Positions 1-8,320 of a stretch of DNA of 55,668 bases are shown here, in pieces. A model generated the notes under the pieces. It ran no database searches and was not told the DNA's origin. It saw nothing but the letters and a program-made list of their open reading frames with translations. The stretch's first letter is position 1, and every line of letters begins with the position of its first letter. The stretch covers positions 1-55,668 of the forward strand of contig NZ_BBMZ01000004.1 in the NCBI RefSeq assembly GCF_000759795.1, given 5' to 3'. Origin of the DNA: Pseudescherichia vulneris NBRC 102420 (GTDB lineage: Bacteria; Pseudomonadota; Gammaproteobacteria; Enterobacterales; Enterobacteriaceae). The position numbers were made by a program, and so were the translations under genes.

Positions 1-2064
1 ATCTGCGGCTACAGTATGAACGAGCTGGAACCGCGCATGTTCTCCTTTAACAACCCGGCCGGTGCCTGTCCGACCTGCGATGGGTTGGGCGTGCAGCAGT
101 ATTTCGATCCCGACCGCGTGATCCAGAACCCGGAGCTGTCGCTGTCCGGCGGCGCGATCCGCGGCTGGGATCGCCGTAACTTCTACTATTTCCAGATGCT
201 GCGCTCGCTGGCGGATCACTACAAGTTTGACGTTGACGATGCCTGGGAGAGCCTGAGCGCGTCGGTGCAAAAAGTGGTGCTGTTCGGCTCCGGTAAAGAG
301 AGCATTGAATTCAAGTACATGAACGATCGCGGCGACACCTCCGTGCGCCGTCATCCGTTTGAAGGCGTTCTGCACAACATGGAACGCCGTTACAAAGAGA
401 CCGAGTCCAGCGCGGTACGTGAAGAGCTGGCGAAGTTTATCAGTAACCGTCCGTGCGCCTCCTGCGACGGTACGCGCCTGCGTCGTGAAGCACGCCACGT
501 CTTTGTTGAGGACACGCCGCTGCCGGCGATCTCTGACATGAGCATCGGCCACGCGATGGACTTCTTCAACAACCTCAAGCTGGCAGGCCAGCGGGCGAAG
601 ATCGCCGAGAAGGTGCTGAAGGAGATTGGCGACCGTCTGAAGTTCCTGGTGAACGTCGGCCTCAACTACCTGACTCTCTCTCGCTCGGCGGAGACCCTCT
701 CCGGGGGCGAAGCGCAGCGTATCCGTCTGGCAAGCCAGATCGGCGCTGGGCTGGTTGGGGTAATGTACGTGCTGGATGAGCCGTCTATCGGCCTGCACCA
801 GCGCGACAATGAACGCCTGCTGGGCACGCTGATCCACCTGCGCGACCTTGGCAATACGGTAATTGTCGTTGAGCATGACGAGGACGCCATCCGCGCCGCC
901 GACCACGTGATTGATATCGGTCCAGGCGCAGGCGTCCACGGCGGTCAGGTGGTGGCGGAAGGCCCGCTGGATGCCATTATGGCAGTGCCGGAGTCGCTGA
1001 CCGGCCAGTTCATGAGCGGCAAGCGGCAGATCGCCGTGCCGAAAGATCGCGTGCCTGCCGATCCGTCGAAGGTGCTGAAGCTCTCCGGCGCACGCGGTAA
1101 CAACCTGAAGGACGTGACGCTGACCCTGCCGGTAGGCCTGTTTACCTGCATCACCGGCGTCTCCGGCTCGGGTAAATCGACTCTGATCAACGACACCCTG
1201 TTCCCGATTGCCCAGCGCCAGCTTAACGGCGCAACCATTGCCGAGCCAGCGCCGTACCGTGAGGTTCAGGGGCTGGAGCACTTCGACAAGGTAATTGATA
1301 TCGACCAGAGCCCGATTGGCCGTACTCCGCGTTCAAATCCGGCGACCTATACCGGCGTCTTTACGCCCGTGCGTGAGCTGTTTGCCGGCGTGCCGGAATC
1401 GCGCTCGCGTGGCTATACCCCAGGGCGTTTCAGCTTTAACGTGCGCGGCGGCCGCTGCGAGGCCTGTCAGGGCGACGGCGTGATCAAGGTCGAGATGCAC
1501 TTCCTGCCGGATATTTACGTGCCGTGTGATCAGTGCAAAGGCAAACGCTATAACCGCGAAACGCTGGAGATCAAATACAAGGGCAAGAGCATCCACGAAG
1601 TACTGGATATGACCATCGAAGAGGCGCGTGAATTCTTTGATGCCGTTCCGGCACTGGCGCGGAAGCTGCAAACCCTGATGGATGTGGGCCTCTCCTACAT
1701 CCGTCTCGGCCAGTCCGCCACCACGCTCTCGGGCGGTGAGGCGCAGCGCGTGAAGCTGGCCCGTGAGCTATCGAAACGCGGTACCGGCCAGACGCTCTAT
1801 ATTCTGGACGAGCCGACCACCGGTCTGCACTTCGCTGACATCCAGCAGCTGCTGGAAGTGCTCCACCAGCTGCGCGATCAGGGCAACACCATCGTCGTCA
1901 TTGAGCACAACCTCGACGTGATCAAGACGGCGGACTGGATTGTCGATCTCGGCCCGGAAGGGGGCAGCGGCGGCGGCGAGATCCTCGTCTCCGGCACGCC
2001 AGAAACGGTCGCAGAGTGCGAAGCCTCGCACACTGCCCGCTTCCTTAAACCGATGTTGAAATAG
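1..2064 (+). CDS. uvrA: UvrA, excinuclease ABC subunit A (5' end outside window)
   Basis: This is the C-terminal 687 residues of the DNA-damage sensor ATPase of nucleotide excision repair, which dimerises and loads UvrB at lesions. The window opens inside the first zinc module: one Cys at residue 2 and the CPTC pair near residue 25 are visible, while the preceding Cys is lost. Next come the first ABC signature (LSGGEAQR) with its Walker B ([10 protein letters not shown]), a second Walker A (GVSGSGKST), a CEAC...CDQC zinc finger, and a second LSGGEAQR with [10 protein letters not shown]. The full protein is about 940 residues, so roughly 250 are missing. The reading frame is open from base 1. 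The upstream SOS promoter shared with ssb is not in the window. It converges on yjbR with no spacer. Confidence 0.98.
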   Translation: MCGYSMNELEPRMFSFNNPAGACPTCDGLGVQQYFDPDRVIQNPELSLSGGAIRGWDRRNFYYFQMLRSLADHYKFDVDDAWESLSASVQKVVLFGSGKESIEFKYMNDRGDTSVRRHPFEGVLHNMERRYKETESSAVREELAKFISNRPCASCDGTRLRREARHVFVEDTPLPAISDMSIGHAMDFFNNLKLAGQRAKIAEKVLKEIGDRLKFLVNVGLNYLTLSRSAETLSGGEAQRIRLASQIGAGLVGVMYVLDEPSIGLHQRDNERLLGTLIHLRDLGNTVIVVEHDEDAIRAADHVIDIGPGAGVHGGQVVAEGPLDAIMAVPESLTGQFMSGKRQIAVPKDRVPADPSKVLKLSGARGNNLKDVTLTLPVGLFTCITGVSGSGKSTLINDTLFPIAQRQLNGATIAEPAPYREVQGLEHFDKVIDIDQSPIGRTPRSNPATYTGVFTPVRELFAGVPESRSRGYTPGRFSFNVRGGRCEACQGDGVIKVEMHFLPDIYVPCDQCKGKRYNRETLEIKYKGKSIHEVLDMTIEEAREFFDAVPALARKLQTLMDVGLSYIRLGQSATTLSGGEAQRVKLARELSKRGTGQTLYILDEPTTGLHFADIQQLLEVLHQLRDQGNTIVVIEHNLDVIKTADWIVDLGPEGGSGGGEILVSGTPETVAECEASHTARFLKPMLK

Positions 2065-2418
2065 CTAGACGGAAAGCTGCTGCCTGACCGTGTCAGGCAG
2101 CGCTTCAACCGCCAGCTTGTAGGACGCATCTACCAGGTAGTAAATCTGCGACTTCGGCAGCGATCCATCGAGAAACACCGTGCTCCAGTGCGCCTTATTC
2201 AGACGCGCGCTTGGCCGCACGTCTGCATTTTCACTGCGCAGCAGCTCAGCCAGTTCCGGACTGGTTTTCAGCGACACCGCCGGGCGGTTATCAACGTCAT
2301 GCACCATCGCAAACAGCACGTCTGCCACTTTGATCTGCGTAGCCTTCCAGTCGCTGTGTACGCTCTGCTCCGCGCCTGGTTTACCCATGCAGTAGGGCAG
2401 CAGTTCCGAATTGATCAT
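2065..2418 (-). CDS. yjbR: YjbR, MmcQ/YjbR-family protein
   Basis: A 117-residue cytoplasmic protein of the MmcQ/YjbR family, a CyaY-like fold of unknown biochemical role thought to bind DNA. The length agrees with the E. coli protein (118). The longer open frame to 2499 is rejected, because the ATG at 2418 follows a good ribosome site (AAGGGGAAGAG) and gives the family N-terminus MINSELL. The start overlaps the stop of yjbQ as ATGA, so the two genes are translationally coupled. Its stop abuts the uvrA stop, and the last codons form a strong hairpin (2079–2101). Confidence 0.93.
   Translation of the reverse strand: MINSELLPYCMGKPGAEQSVHSDWKATQIKVADVLFAMVHDVDNRPAVSLKTSPELAELLRSENADVRPSARLNKAHWSTVFLDGSLPKSQIYYLVDASYKLAVEALPDTVRQQLSV
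2079..2101. other. Hairpin at the uvrA/yjbR convergent ends
   Basis: A ten-base-pair perfect stem (GCTGCCTGAC / GTCAGGCAGC) with a three-base loop lies 15 bases after the uvrA stop, inside the final codons of yjbR. No T-run follows on either strand, so it is not a classical intrinsic terminator. It could protect the 3' ends of converging transcripts. Confidence 0.6.
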
Positions 2419-2837
2419 TTCTCTTCCCCTTGTAGTGTTGCGATGATTTTGCGTGACCCGCCGTGAATGCGGTGCTCTCCTAACCAGATACCCTGCCATG
2501 TCCCCAGCTGTACGCGACCGTTCTGCACCGGTAGCAGCAGCGATACGCCAAGCGTCGAGGATTTAATATGGGAAGGCATATCGTCCGGCCCCTCCGCGTC
2601 GTGCTCGTAGCGGGCGCTATCCGGCACGGCCTGCAGAAAGTGCTGCTCCATATCGTGACGCACGGTGGGATCGCAATTTTCATTCAGCGTGAGGGAGGCG
2701 GAGGTGTGCTGTAGCAGCAGGTGCAACAAACCCGTTTTGATGCGGTTAAGGGAAGGAATTTGTTCCAGCACCTCGTCCGTCACCAGATGGAAACCGCGTG
2801 GCTTTGCGCCAAGCCTGAGAGTTTGTTGATACCACAT
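2415..2837 (-). CDS. yjbQ: YjbQ, UPF0047 family protein
   Basis: A 140-residue protein of the UPF0047/YjbQ family, a small trimeric alpha/beta fold. E. coli members have been reported to show weak thiamine-phosphate synthase activity, but the physiological role is unsettled. The family signature [11 protein letters not shown] is present near residue 45, followed by the His-containing GEHRIHGG segment near the C-terminus. It is the first gene of a yjbQ–yjbR pair linked by an ATGA overlap. Confidence 0.93.
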   Translation of the reverse strand: MWYQQTLRLGAKPRGFHLVTDEVLEQIPSLNRIKTGLLHLLLQHTSASLTLNENCDPTVRHDMEQHFLQAVPDSARYEHDAEGPDDMPSHIKSSTLGVSLLLPVQNGRVQLGTWQGIWLGEHRIHGGSRKIIATLQGEEK

Positions 2838-2913
2838 AGAGTGCTCCAGAGTTATTTCACCTGATGCTAAGTGTGTAACACGTAGGGCAGAACAGCCAGA
2901 AAAGGAACAAAAT

Positions 2914-2935
2914 AAGGCAACCTGGCGATTGCCTT
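2914..2935 (-). terminator. aphA terminator
   Basis: Inverted repeat AAGGCAA / TTGCCTT with an eight-base loop, directly after the aphA stop on the minus strand and followed by TATTTTG. It separates aphA from yjbQ. Confidence 0.7.
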
Positions 2936-2942
2936 TTACCGA

Positions 2943-3653
2943 TCAATACTCGGAATTGGCGATGACCTCTTCGTTATACATTCCCGCCTGCGGCAGTGGC
3001 CGGTAGGTGGAGTTAGAGGCGCGCAGCACGCGAATGCCTCGCGCACCCACTTCCCGAGCGGCGCGAATGTCGTTATCCGAGTCGCCGTAGAACATCTTGA
3101 TGCGCTTATCCTGTAGCCATTGGGTTTTGGTGTTCTGGCCCGGCTGGTCACCGGCAAAGATCACCGGATTCATATTCTCGGCGGGGATTTGAAAATCATC
3201 CTGCAGCGTTTTTGACACGGTCTCGGTTTTGGTCTGGCTACGCCCGGTCACGAAGTAGATCGCATCGCCACGTTTGACGTGCATGGCGATCAGCGTCCGC
3301 GCCACCTCTTTGGGGATGCTGAACTCATCCCAGCCGTTGTTCATTTTCTCCCAGAACGCGGGATTGTGCAGATACTCCTCGCTCTGCGGAGAATAGAGTT
3401 CCTTTCCACGCCAGAAGCCCGGGCTGGAGAAGAGCACGGTATCATCGATATCAAACCCAACGGCCATCGGCGGGCGGCCCTGAAGGCTATTCTCGATTTG
3501 TGCGACGGAAACCCAGTGAATGGGCGCTTGCTCAGCGAGTTTCGCGACGTTGGTTCCCGGATAGAGCGGCGAGGGAACGGAAGCGTGAGCATTGGCAGCA
3601 CCCACGGCAAGAAATAGACAGAATGCACTGAGGGCGAGGGGTATTTTACGCAT
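2943..3653 (-). CDS. aphA: AphA, periplasmic class B acid phosphatase
   Basis: Periplasmic, HAD-fold, non-specific phosphomonoesterase and phosphotransferase that releases phosphate from nucleotides and other small esters. Residues 1 to about 23 form a Sec signal peptide ending in an Ala-rich cleavage site. The catalytic DDDD-type motif appears as [10 protein letters not shown], with FVTGR and GDSDNDI as the later HAD motifs. The length, 236 residues, matches the family (237). I chose the ATG at 3653 over the one at 3659 because only it has a correctly spaced AAGG and gives the family start MRK. It forms its own unit, bounded by the tyrB terminator upstream. Confidence 0.95.
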   Translation of the reverse strand: MRKIPLALSAFCLFLAVGAANAHASVPSPLYPGTNVAKLAEQAPIHWVSVAQIENSLQGRPPMAVGFDIDDTVLFSSPGFWRGKELYSPQSEEYLHNPAFWEKMNNGWDEFSIPKEVARTLIAMHVKRGDAIYFVTGRSQTKTETVSKTLQDDFQIPAENMNPVIFAGDQPGQNTKTQWLQDKRIKMFYGDSDNDIRAAREVGARGIRVLRASNSTYRPLPQAGMYNEEVIANSEY

Positions 3654-3688
3654 ATTCATCCTTAAACCTGAAAGCCTGGCAGAATTTA

Positions 3689-3707
3689 CCCCGGCATTAT
3701 GCCGGGG
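3689..3707 (-). terminator. Hairpin after tyrB
   Basis: CCCCGGC / GCCGGGG stem with loop ATTAT, just beyond the tyrB stop on the minus strand. The downstream T-tract is poor, so efficiency is uncertain. Confidence 0.65.
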
Positions 3708-3717
3708 AAGGCACTGA

Positions 3718-4914
3718 TTATGCCATCACAGCGGCAAAGGCCTGTGCGACGCGGTGCACATTACTGCTATTCAGGCCAGCCAGGCACATGCGTCCGCTGG
3801 CAATCAGGTAGACACCAAACTCTTCACGCAGGCGAGTAACCTGCGCTGCGCTCAGGCCGGTATAGCTGAACATGCCGCGCTGCTGCAACAGATAGTCAAA
3901 GTTATGACCCGGCACCGCCTCGCGCAATACGTTCACCAGCTCATGGCGCATGGCAGAGATACGCAGGCGCATCGCTTCAACTTCCGCCAGCCACTGGGCT
4001 TTCAGGGTTGCATCACCCAGTACGGTCGCCACCAGCTGCGCGCCAAAGTTTGGCGGACTGGAGTAGTTGCGGCGTACGGTCGCTTTCAGCTGTCCCAGCA
4101 CGCGCCCGGCGGTGTCGGCATCGTCACAGATGATAGACAGACCGCCGACGCGCTCGCCGTAGAGAGAGAAGATCTTCGAGAAGGAGTTGCTCACCAGCGC
4201 GGGCAGCCCGGCATCGGCGATGGCGCGAATCGCGTAGGCGTCCTCTTCCATCCCGGCACCGAAGCCCTGATAGGCGATGTCGAGGAACGGGATCAGCTCG
4301 CGCGCTTTCAGCACCTCAATCACCGCGTCCCACTGAGGATTGGTCAGGTCAGCCCCGGTTGGGTTATGGCAGCACGGATGCAGCAGAACGATGCTGCGGG
4401 CCGGTAGGCTTTGCAATTTTTCCAGCAGCGCGTCAACGCGCACGCCGTTGGTTTCGCTATCAAACCACGGGTAAGTACTTACTTCGAACCCAGCCCCTTC
4501 AAAGATAGCGATGTGGTTTTCCCAGGTCGGATCGCTAACCCAGACGCCAGACTCAGGGAAGTAGCGCTTCAGGAAGTCGGCCCCCACCTTCAGCGCGCCG
4601 GAGCCGCCGAGAGTCTGAATAGTTGCCACGCGGTTCGCCTTCAGCACCGGATGTTCAGCACCAAACAACAGCGGCGCAATGGTGTGACGATAGCCCGGCA
4701 GGCCTTCCATCGGCAGATAGAGCGATGCACCATGCGGCTGGGCGTTCAGGCGTGCTTCCGCTTCGGCAACGGCCTGAAGCTGAGGGATCAGACCCTCTTC
4801 GTTGTAATAGAGGCCGATGCTGAGGTTTACCTTATCGCTACGGGGATCTTCTTTGAAACGCTCCATCAGCGTCAGAATGGGGTCGCCAGCGTAGGCGTCA
4901 ACTTTTTGAAACAC
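3718..4914 (-). CDS. tyrB: TyrB, aromatic-amino-acid aminotransferase
   Basis: PLP-dependent class I aminotransferase making tyrosine, phenylalanine and leucine from their keto acids with glutamate as donor. The Schiff-base lysine lies in [18 protein letters not shown], and the substrate-binding arginine in the conserved YLIASGRMC segment near the C-terminus. The start is the GTG at 4914: it gives the N-terminus (V/M)[11 protein letters not shown] found in E. coli and has a GGAG nine bases upstream. The frame extension to 4953 has no such support. The length is 398 residues. The promoter shares the 4915–5117 interval with the divergent accessory island. I found no convincing complete TyrR box, only a TGTAAA half-site near 4931–4936. 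Confidence 0.96.
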   Translation of the reverse strand: MFQKVDAYAGDPILTLMERFKEDPRSDKVNLSIGLYYNEEGLIPQLQAVAEAEARLNAQPHGASLYLPMEGLPGYRHTIAPLLFGAEHPVLKANRVATIQTLGGSGALKVGADFLKRYFPESGVWVSDPTWENHIAIFEGAGFEVSTYPWFDSETNGVRVDALLEKLQSLPARSIVLLHPCCHNPTGADLTNPQWDAVIEVLKARELIPFLDIAYQGFGAGMEEDAYAIRAIADAGLPALVSNSFSKIFSLYGERVGGLSIICDDADTAGRVLGQLKATVRRNYSSPPNFGAQLVATVLGDATLKAQWLAEVEAMRLRISAMRHELVNVLREAVPGHNFDYLLQQRGMFSYTGLSAAQVTRLREEFGVYLIASGRMCLAGLNSSNVHRVAQAFAAVMA

Positions 4915-5051
4915 GCGGTGGTTCTCCAGATTTACAAAACTAAAGAGACACAATAAACCTTAACCCGATAGAAGATCGAGAGGTTTATTTTACACCCGCG
5001 CCTCGGCTATTTAGCCCGTCACAGCCTGTCCATCTGGCAAATATTTCATTC

Positions 5052-5057
5052 TATAAA
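5052..5057 (+). promoter_or_regulatory. Possible -10 of the island promoter
   Basis: TATAAA lies at 5052–5057. No good -35 is placed 17 bases upstream; the best is TGTCCA at 5027, with a 19-base gap. A promoter here would start near 5064, just before the hairpin that covers the ribosome site. A weak -35 would suit an activator-dependent promoter. This is inference. Confidence 0.3.
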
Positions 5058-5068
5058 ATTGGCGTAGT

Positions 5069-5113
5069 TTTACTCCTGCAAATTTGCATAACCTTAAAAT
5101 TAACAGGAGTAAA
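5069..5113 (+). promoter_or_regulatory. Leader hairpin covering the ribosome site of the first island gene
   Basis: Bases 5069–5078 (TTTACTCCTG) are the exact reverse complement of 5104–5113 (CAGGAGTAAA), which contains the AGGAG ribosome site of the gene starting at 5118. The 25-base loop holds a second perfect palindrome, GCAAATTTGC (5078–5087). If transcribed from upstream of 5069, the leader would hide its own ribosome site. Confidence 0.6.
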
Positions 5114-5117
5114 TATC

Positions 5118-5708
5118 ATGGATTCACAATTCATTGGTTCAGTCATCAATGCCCTGCCGCTCGAACATATGATTGGCGGCCCGCTGCAGGCGATGATTAA
5201 AGCCCAGGTTCAGGCTAGCAAAGCTTACACAGATTTCCTGCTTTCAGTCTGTATTAAAGATGGTAAAGCGGTGGCAATCGAATTCGATTACGACGAAACC
5301 ATTGTTAACGAGCAAGGCGTAAGCCAGGGCGTCGTGAAGAAGAGTATGAGCATCCCTCTGCTGGCGGCCGTCTCCCACCCGATCATTTGCATTGAGGAAG
5401 GAACGATTGATTTTGAACTCGAGGTCAGTCAGAGCGAATCGAGCAAAAGCAATACCGAAGCAGAAGCCTCTCTTGAAGCCTCAGTAGGTTGGGGTCCCTT
5501 TAAGGCGCGGATTACTGGCAAGGTTTCCCACAAAGCAGAGCAGACTCGTCAGTCAGATACACGAGCAAAATACTCCATTCATACCGAGATAAAACGTCAG
5601 CAGCCACCGGAAGCCCTGATGCGGGTTATCGATTTCCTCACCGAGGCGGCAACGAAGCCGGTCATGCAACAAGATGAGGCAAAGCGTCTTGAGAAAGAGG
5701 CCGCTTAA
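5118..5708 (+). CDS. DUF2589-family protein, first island gene
   Basis: A 196-residue soluble protein that I recognise as DUF2589-like. An N-terminal helix (GGPLQAMIKAQVQASKAYTDF, about residues 20–41) is followed by a PLLAAVSHPIICIEEGTIDF strand pair (about 80–100), then a Ser/Glu-rich segment and VGWGPFKARITGKVSH. It closes with the family C-terminal pattern PPEALMRVIDFLTEA. No signal peptide or membrane segment is visible. The function of the family is unknown to me. The gene has a strong AACAGGAG ribosome site buried in a leader hairpin. It heads a same-strand run of five genes and has a divergent paralogue next door. The charged C-terminus (EAKRLEKEAA) is a likely helix. Confidence 0.8.
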   Translation: MDSQFIGSVINALPLEHMIGGPLQAMIKAQVQASKAYTDFLLSVCIKDGKAVAIEFDYDETIVNEQGVSQGVVKKSMSIPLLAAVSHPIICIEEGTIDFELEVSQSESSKSNTEAEASLEASVGWGPFKARITGKVSHKAEQTRQSDTRAKYSIHTEIKRQQPPEALMRVIDFLTEAATKPVMQQDEAKRLEKEAA

Positions 5709-5723
5709 TCTCTTTTAATGTCC

Positions 5724-5744
5724 GAGGCCACACGACGTGGCCTC
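5724..5744 (+). other. Intercistronic hairpin
   Basis: GAGGCCAC / GTGGCCTC, eight perfect base pairs with loop ACGAC, fills most of the 52-base gap between the two DUF2589 genes. No T-run follows, so it more likely adjusts mRNA stability or relative expression than ends transcription. Confidence 0.7.
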
Positions 5745-5760
5745 TGTTCAGGAGTGTGAT

Positions 5761-6384
5761 ATGTCGATAAAAGATTGGCTATGGGGTGAGGACGCAGACA
5801 AACAGAGTGAGGAAAAAGAGAATACCTCCTCCAGTGGGTCAACAAGCGCATCTGAACAGCCCCCCGGCCCGCCGCCGATAACGCCTAATACCCCCGTCAC
5901 GCTGGAGGATATTACGCGGGGAATGCAATACGCCGCGACGGCAGCGAACAGAATGATTGCTCATCAATATATGCAGGCCCTCGATCCCTTTTTTGAACCG
6001 ATGCCTGATGGCAGTTTGATGCCCAGAACGGTAGCGCTTCAGCTTGACGAAAATCATCAATTCCAGCTTCCACTGGTGGCGCTGGCAACGCCGCGAGGAC
6101 TGATGCTCGAGAAGATGAACGTGCATCTGACCGTACGTTCAGAAGGTATTGAGCAGGCGGCTCAACAGGCGGCGGCTGAAGATAATCAAGCAACGCGCTT
6201 TCACGTTACGCTCTCCCCTGCCACCGATGAAAAAGCGGGGCGTGATAGTCGCCATGTTGATATTGAAATGCAGTTTACCGTTCTGGAACCACCAGAGAGC
6301 GTGATGCGCCTGATTGATGAATATACCAACCGGATCGTTCCACAAAAAATAGGGAGTGCATTATCTGATGAGCAAACTACCTGA
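5761..6384 (+). CDS. Second, divergent DUF2589-like protein
   Basis: A 207-residue protein. Residues 1–45 are a low-complexity acidic, Ser- and Pro-rich tail (with PPGPPP). The rest has the same layout as the preceding gene: helix DITRGMQYAATAANRMIAHQYMQ, then PLVALATPRGLMLEKMNVHLTV, and the terminal PPESVMRLIDEYTNRIVP matching PPEALMRVIDFLTEA of its neighbour. I infer a divergent DUF2589 paralogue, so the two may form a hetero-oligomer. No signal peptide or membrane helix is visible. The start at 5761 has a good CAGGAG eight bases upstream. The 3' end overlaps the lysozyme gene by 17 bases, indicating translational coupling. Confidence 0.7.
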   Translation: MSIKDWLWGEDADKQSEEKENTSSSGSTSASEQPPGPPPITPNTPVTLEDITRGMQYAATAANRMIAHQYMQALDPFFEPMPDGSLMPRTVALQLDENHQFQLPLVALATPRGLMLEKMNVHLTVRSEGIEQAAQQAAAEDNQATRFHVTLSPATDEKAGRDSRHVDIEMQFTVLEPPESVMRLIDEYTNRIVPQKIGSALSDEQTT

Positions 6385-6826
6385 TCGTACCGGTGAACGA
6401 GGCCTACAGTTGATAACCACGTTTGAGGGTCTAAAACTAAAACGCTATCGTGATTCAGTAGAAAAATGGACTATCGGTTATGGTCATTTGATCCTTCCGG
6501 CAGAAGAAAAGAAGCTTATCACCATCACTACTGGCGAAGCTAAAGCGCTATTAAGAAAAGACCTCAGAAGAACTGAAGCAGGCGTCCATAAATATCTGAA
6601 AAAAGAGGTTACACAAAACCAGTTTGATGCATTAATTTCCCTGGCGTTTAATATTGGCGTGGGTAATTTACAAAAATCAACGCTGCTTAGACGAATCAAT
6701 CAGGGTGATATAAAAGGGGCTGCGCAACAGTTTTTGGTCTGGAACAAAGCAGGAAAACAGGTGCTGCCTGGCCTGACCCGCCGTCGGGAAGCGGAGCGGA
6801 AGCTTTTCTTATCCGACAAAGGCTAA
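6368..6826 (+). CDS. GH24 (T4-type) lysozyme
   Basis: A 152-residue phage-type muramidase of glycoside hydrolase family 24, cleaving the MurNAc–GlcNAc bond of peptidoglycan. The T4 lysozyme triad is intact: E20 (TFEG), D29 (RYRD) and T35 (TIGYGH), with spacings of 9 and 6 as in T4. The FDALISLAFNIG and GLTRRREAER motifs also match. There is no signal peptide and no holin gene nearby, so access to the wall is unexplained. I prefer ATG 6368, with GGGAG 11 bases upstream, over the in-frame GTG at 6356. The first 60 bases after the active-site start (6421–6480) contain 22 G or C, well below the neighbouring core genes. Confidence 0.9.
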   Translation: MSKLPDRTGERGLQLITTFEGLKLKRYRDSVEKWTIGYGHLILPAEEKKLITITTGEAKALLRKDLRRTEAGVHKYLKKEVTQNQFDALISLAFNIGVGNLQKSTLLRRINQGDIKGAAQQFLVWNKAGKQVLPGLTRRREAERKLFLSDKG

Positions 6827-6865
6827 TTTTCATTAACAACGGCAAATTAAATAAAGGAGAAATTT

Positions 6866-7357
6866 GTGAACAACCGCTATTTTAATATTCTACCGGGTGC
6901 ACTGCTGTGCGCGATGCTTGCTGGCGCCTCCGCGCAGGCAGTGGCAAAACCTACCTGTGAACAATCCATTGGAGACATTAATAATTTTTTAAAGGAAAAG
7001 GGTGAACCCACGATTCAAAGCGTGCCTGCGTTGGCTGCCACGTTGCGTTATTTAAATGAAAAGGGCACGCTACCGATGAAATACATTACTCGCCAGCAAG
7101 CAAAGGATCAAGGCTGGAGTGGTAACGATAGCGATAGCCTGTGGGGCCTTAATAAACCAAATGGGAAATATATTGGTGGCGAGGTGTATACCGGACGAAA
7201 GCCAACAGAAGGAGATACCTGGCGCAGCGCAGATATTGACGTCGTCAGTGGTTATCGAGGTGAAAAGCGGATGCTTTATACCAACAACAGCAATCAGGAA
7301 AAATATATTAGCCCCGATAACTACAGACATCTAGTTCGATTATCACCCTGCGAATAA
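6866..7357 (+). CDS. Secreted barnase-like protein lacking catalytic Glu and His
   Basis: A 163-residue protein with a Sec signal peptide (about residues 1–27, cut near AQAVA) and a barnase/guanyl-specific ribonuclease fold. LPMKYITRQQAKDQGW matches barnase LPDNYITKSEAQALGW, and IGGEVYTGR, WRSADIDVVSGYR, KRMLYTNN and SPDNYRHL follow in order. The barnase general base Glu73 (in WREAD) is Ser here (WRSAD). The general acid His102 (TTDHY) is Asn (SPDNY). The equivalents of Arg83 and Arg87 remain. I infer loss of RNase activity, perhaps with retained binding to RNA or to a barstar-like partner. One Cys at each end of the mature chain could form a disulfide. No barstar-like gene is recognisable beside it. 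Confidence 0.82.
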   Translation: MNNRYFNILPGALLCAMLAGASAQAVAKPTCEQSIGDINNFLKEKGEPTIQSVPALAATLRYLNEKGTLPMKYITRQQAKDQGWSGNDSDSLWGLNKPNGKYIGGEVYTGRKPTEGDTWRSADIDVVSGYRGEKRMLYTNNSNQEKYISPDNYRHLVRLSPCE

Positions 7358-7436
7358 CTGATTACTGCACTACATATCTATAACCACCGCGCAATAGCGC
7401 ACCTTTAATTAACACTTAATAAGCGAGAAACACATT

Positions 7437-8021
7437 ATGTTTGAGAAATATACTTTAAAACAGACGACTGAAAGCAACTACTGCGGCGGCTATGCGCTGG
7501 CAGCAATTATTAACGATAAAACTAAAGACGCCGAGGATGTACCGGATGGTAAAGCAGTATATGACACGTTGATTGCTAAGCAGCATAGTGACACTATCAA
7601 AAACCACTTTTCATCCTTCTACAAGGATAGCTCACAAGGCGCAATGACCCTCCCCTCCAGCTTGGTCACTGAGGCAAAAATGCTGTGGTCCGATAAGGAG
7701 ATCAAGGTAACTATCAGCTCAGCATTCCTTAAAAGCAACGCCGGGCTTTGTCATTTTGAAATGCTTAATATCACTGACTATGCTGAAATTAAGATTAAAA
7801 AAAGTGAGCCACTGAAAGATCATATCGATAAGAAGGGCTACTATCTGTTGGTAGTTAATGAAGGAAAGCACTGGGTGGCAATGGGTAGGGATACTTCTGG
7901 CTTATATATGTATGAGCCTGCTACAGGGCAAAGCGGTAAACCCGTAATGACAGAGAACAATCTGTTTTCTCTCGATGGAAAAAATTATACCTGGTCCGGG
8001 GTAATCATCCGTATTTCATAA
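7437..8021 (+). CDS. Papain-like cysteine protease candidate
   Basis: A 194-residue protein with the hallmarks of a C39-like/papain-fold peptidase: Q9 and C16 in KQTTESNYCGGYALAAI, H145 in GKHWVAMGRD, and an acidic third position in LYMYEPATG (E160) where most relatives have Asp or Asn. No signal peptide or membrane segment is visible, and I cannot assign a family with certainty. It is the last gene of the plus-strand run and ends at a strong terminator. The ribosome site (GCGAGAA) is weak. Bases 7741–7860 hold 42 G or C in 120, against 38 in 60 in malF (28741–28800), which suggests horizontal origin. Confidence 0.7.
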   Translation: MFEKYTLKQTTESNYCGGYALAAIINDKTKDAEDVPDGKAVYDTLIAKQHSDTIKNHFSSFYKDSSQGAMTLPSSLVTEAKMLWSDKEIKVTISSAFLKSNAGLCHFEMLNITDYAEIKIKKSEPLKDHIDKKGYYLLVVNEGKHWVAMGRDTSGLYMYEPATGQSGKPVMTENNLFSLDGKNYTWSGVIIRIS

Positions 8022-8035
8022 ATCACCAATAAAGA

Positions 8036-8064
8036 ATGGCGATAATTCTATCGCCATTTTTTTT
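8036..8064. terminator. Terminator between the convergent island genes
   Basis: ATGGCGATA / TATCGCCAT, nine perfect base pairs with loop ATTC, followed by eight T on the plus strand. It ends the protease transcript and, with weaker flanking T, may also act on the converging minus-strand gene. Confidence 0.9.
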
Positions 8065-8072
8065 AACCTATT

Positions 8073-8303
8073 TTAGCACCTACGTAGCCGAACGCTTCTC
8101 TCTGCCCCTATAAATTTCGCAGGGAGCATGACAAGATAGCTGTTCGCCTGTCCAGGCTCGATGATATTTACTCGATCGTTTCGTGCTGCTCCAGCACAAA
8201 CCGCACTCAACCCGGCATCACTCACCATTATACCTTCAATATATTGATCGGTAATGCTCGTGATGTTCAAAAATACACTTTCGGTTGCTACTTCGGCTCT
8301 CAT
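8073..8303 (-). CDS. Small protein of unknown function (76 residues)
   Basis: I do not recognise this protein. It has no signal peptide or membrane helix. It is rich in Val, Ile, Ala and Ser in a pattern that suggests beta strands, and ends in a basic RLRRC tail. It is probably real: AAGGAG lies eight bases before the ATG, and it sits between a terminator and a conserved-looking inverted repeat. It lies downstream of, and in the same direction as, the response-regulator gene (gap 96 bases), so the two may be co-transcribed. An immunity or accessory role for the facing enzymes is possible but unsupported. Confidence 0.6.
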   Translation of the reverse strand: MRAEVATESVFLNITSITDQYIEGIMVSDAGLSAVCAGAARNDRVNIIEPGQANSYLVMLPAKFIGAERSVRLRRC

Positions 8304-8320
8304 ATTAAATCTCCTTGTTA

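Noticed and set aside
4925-5117. TyrR box for tyrB
   Set aside because: Only a TGTAAA half-site is visible; the partner half does not occur at the required spacing.
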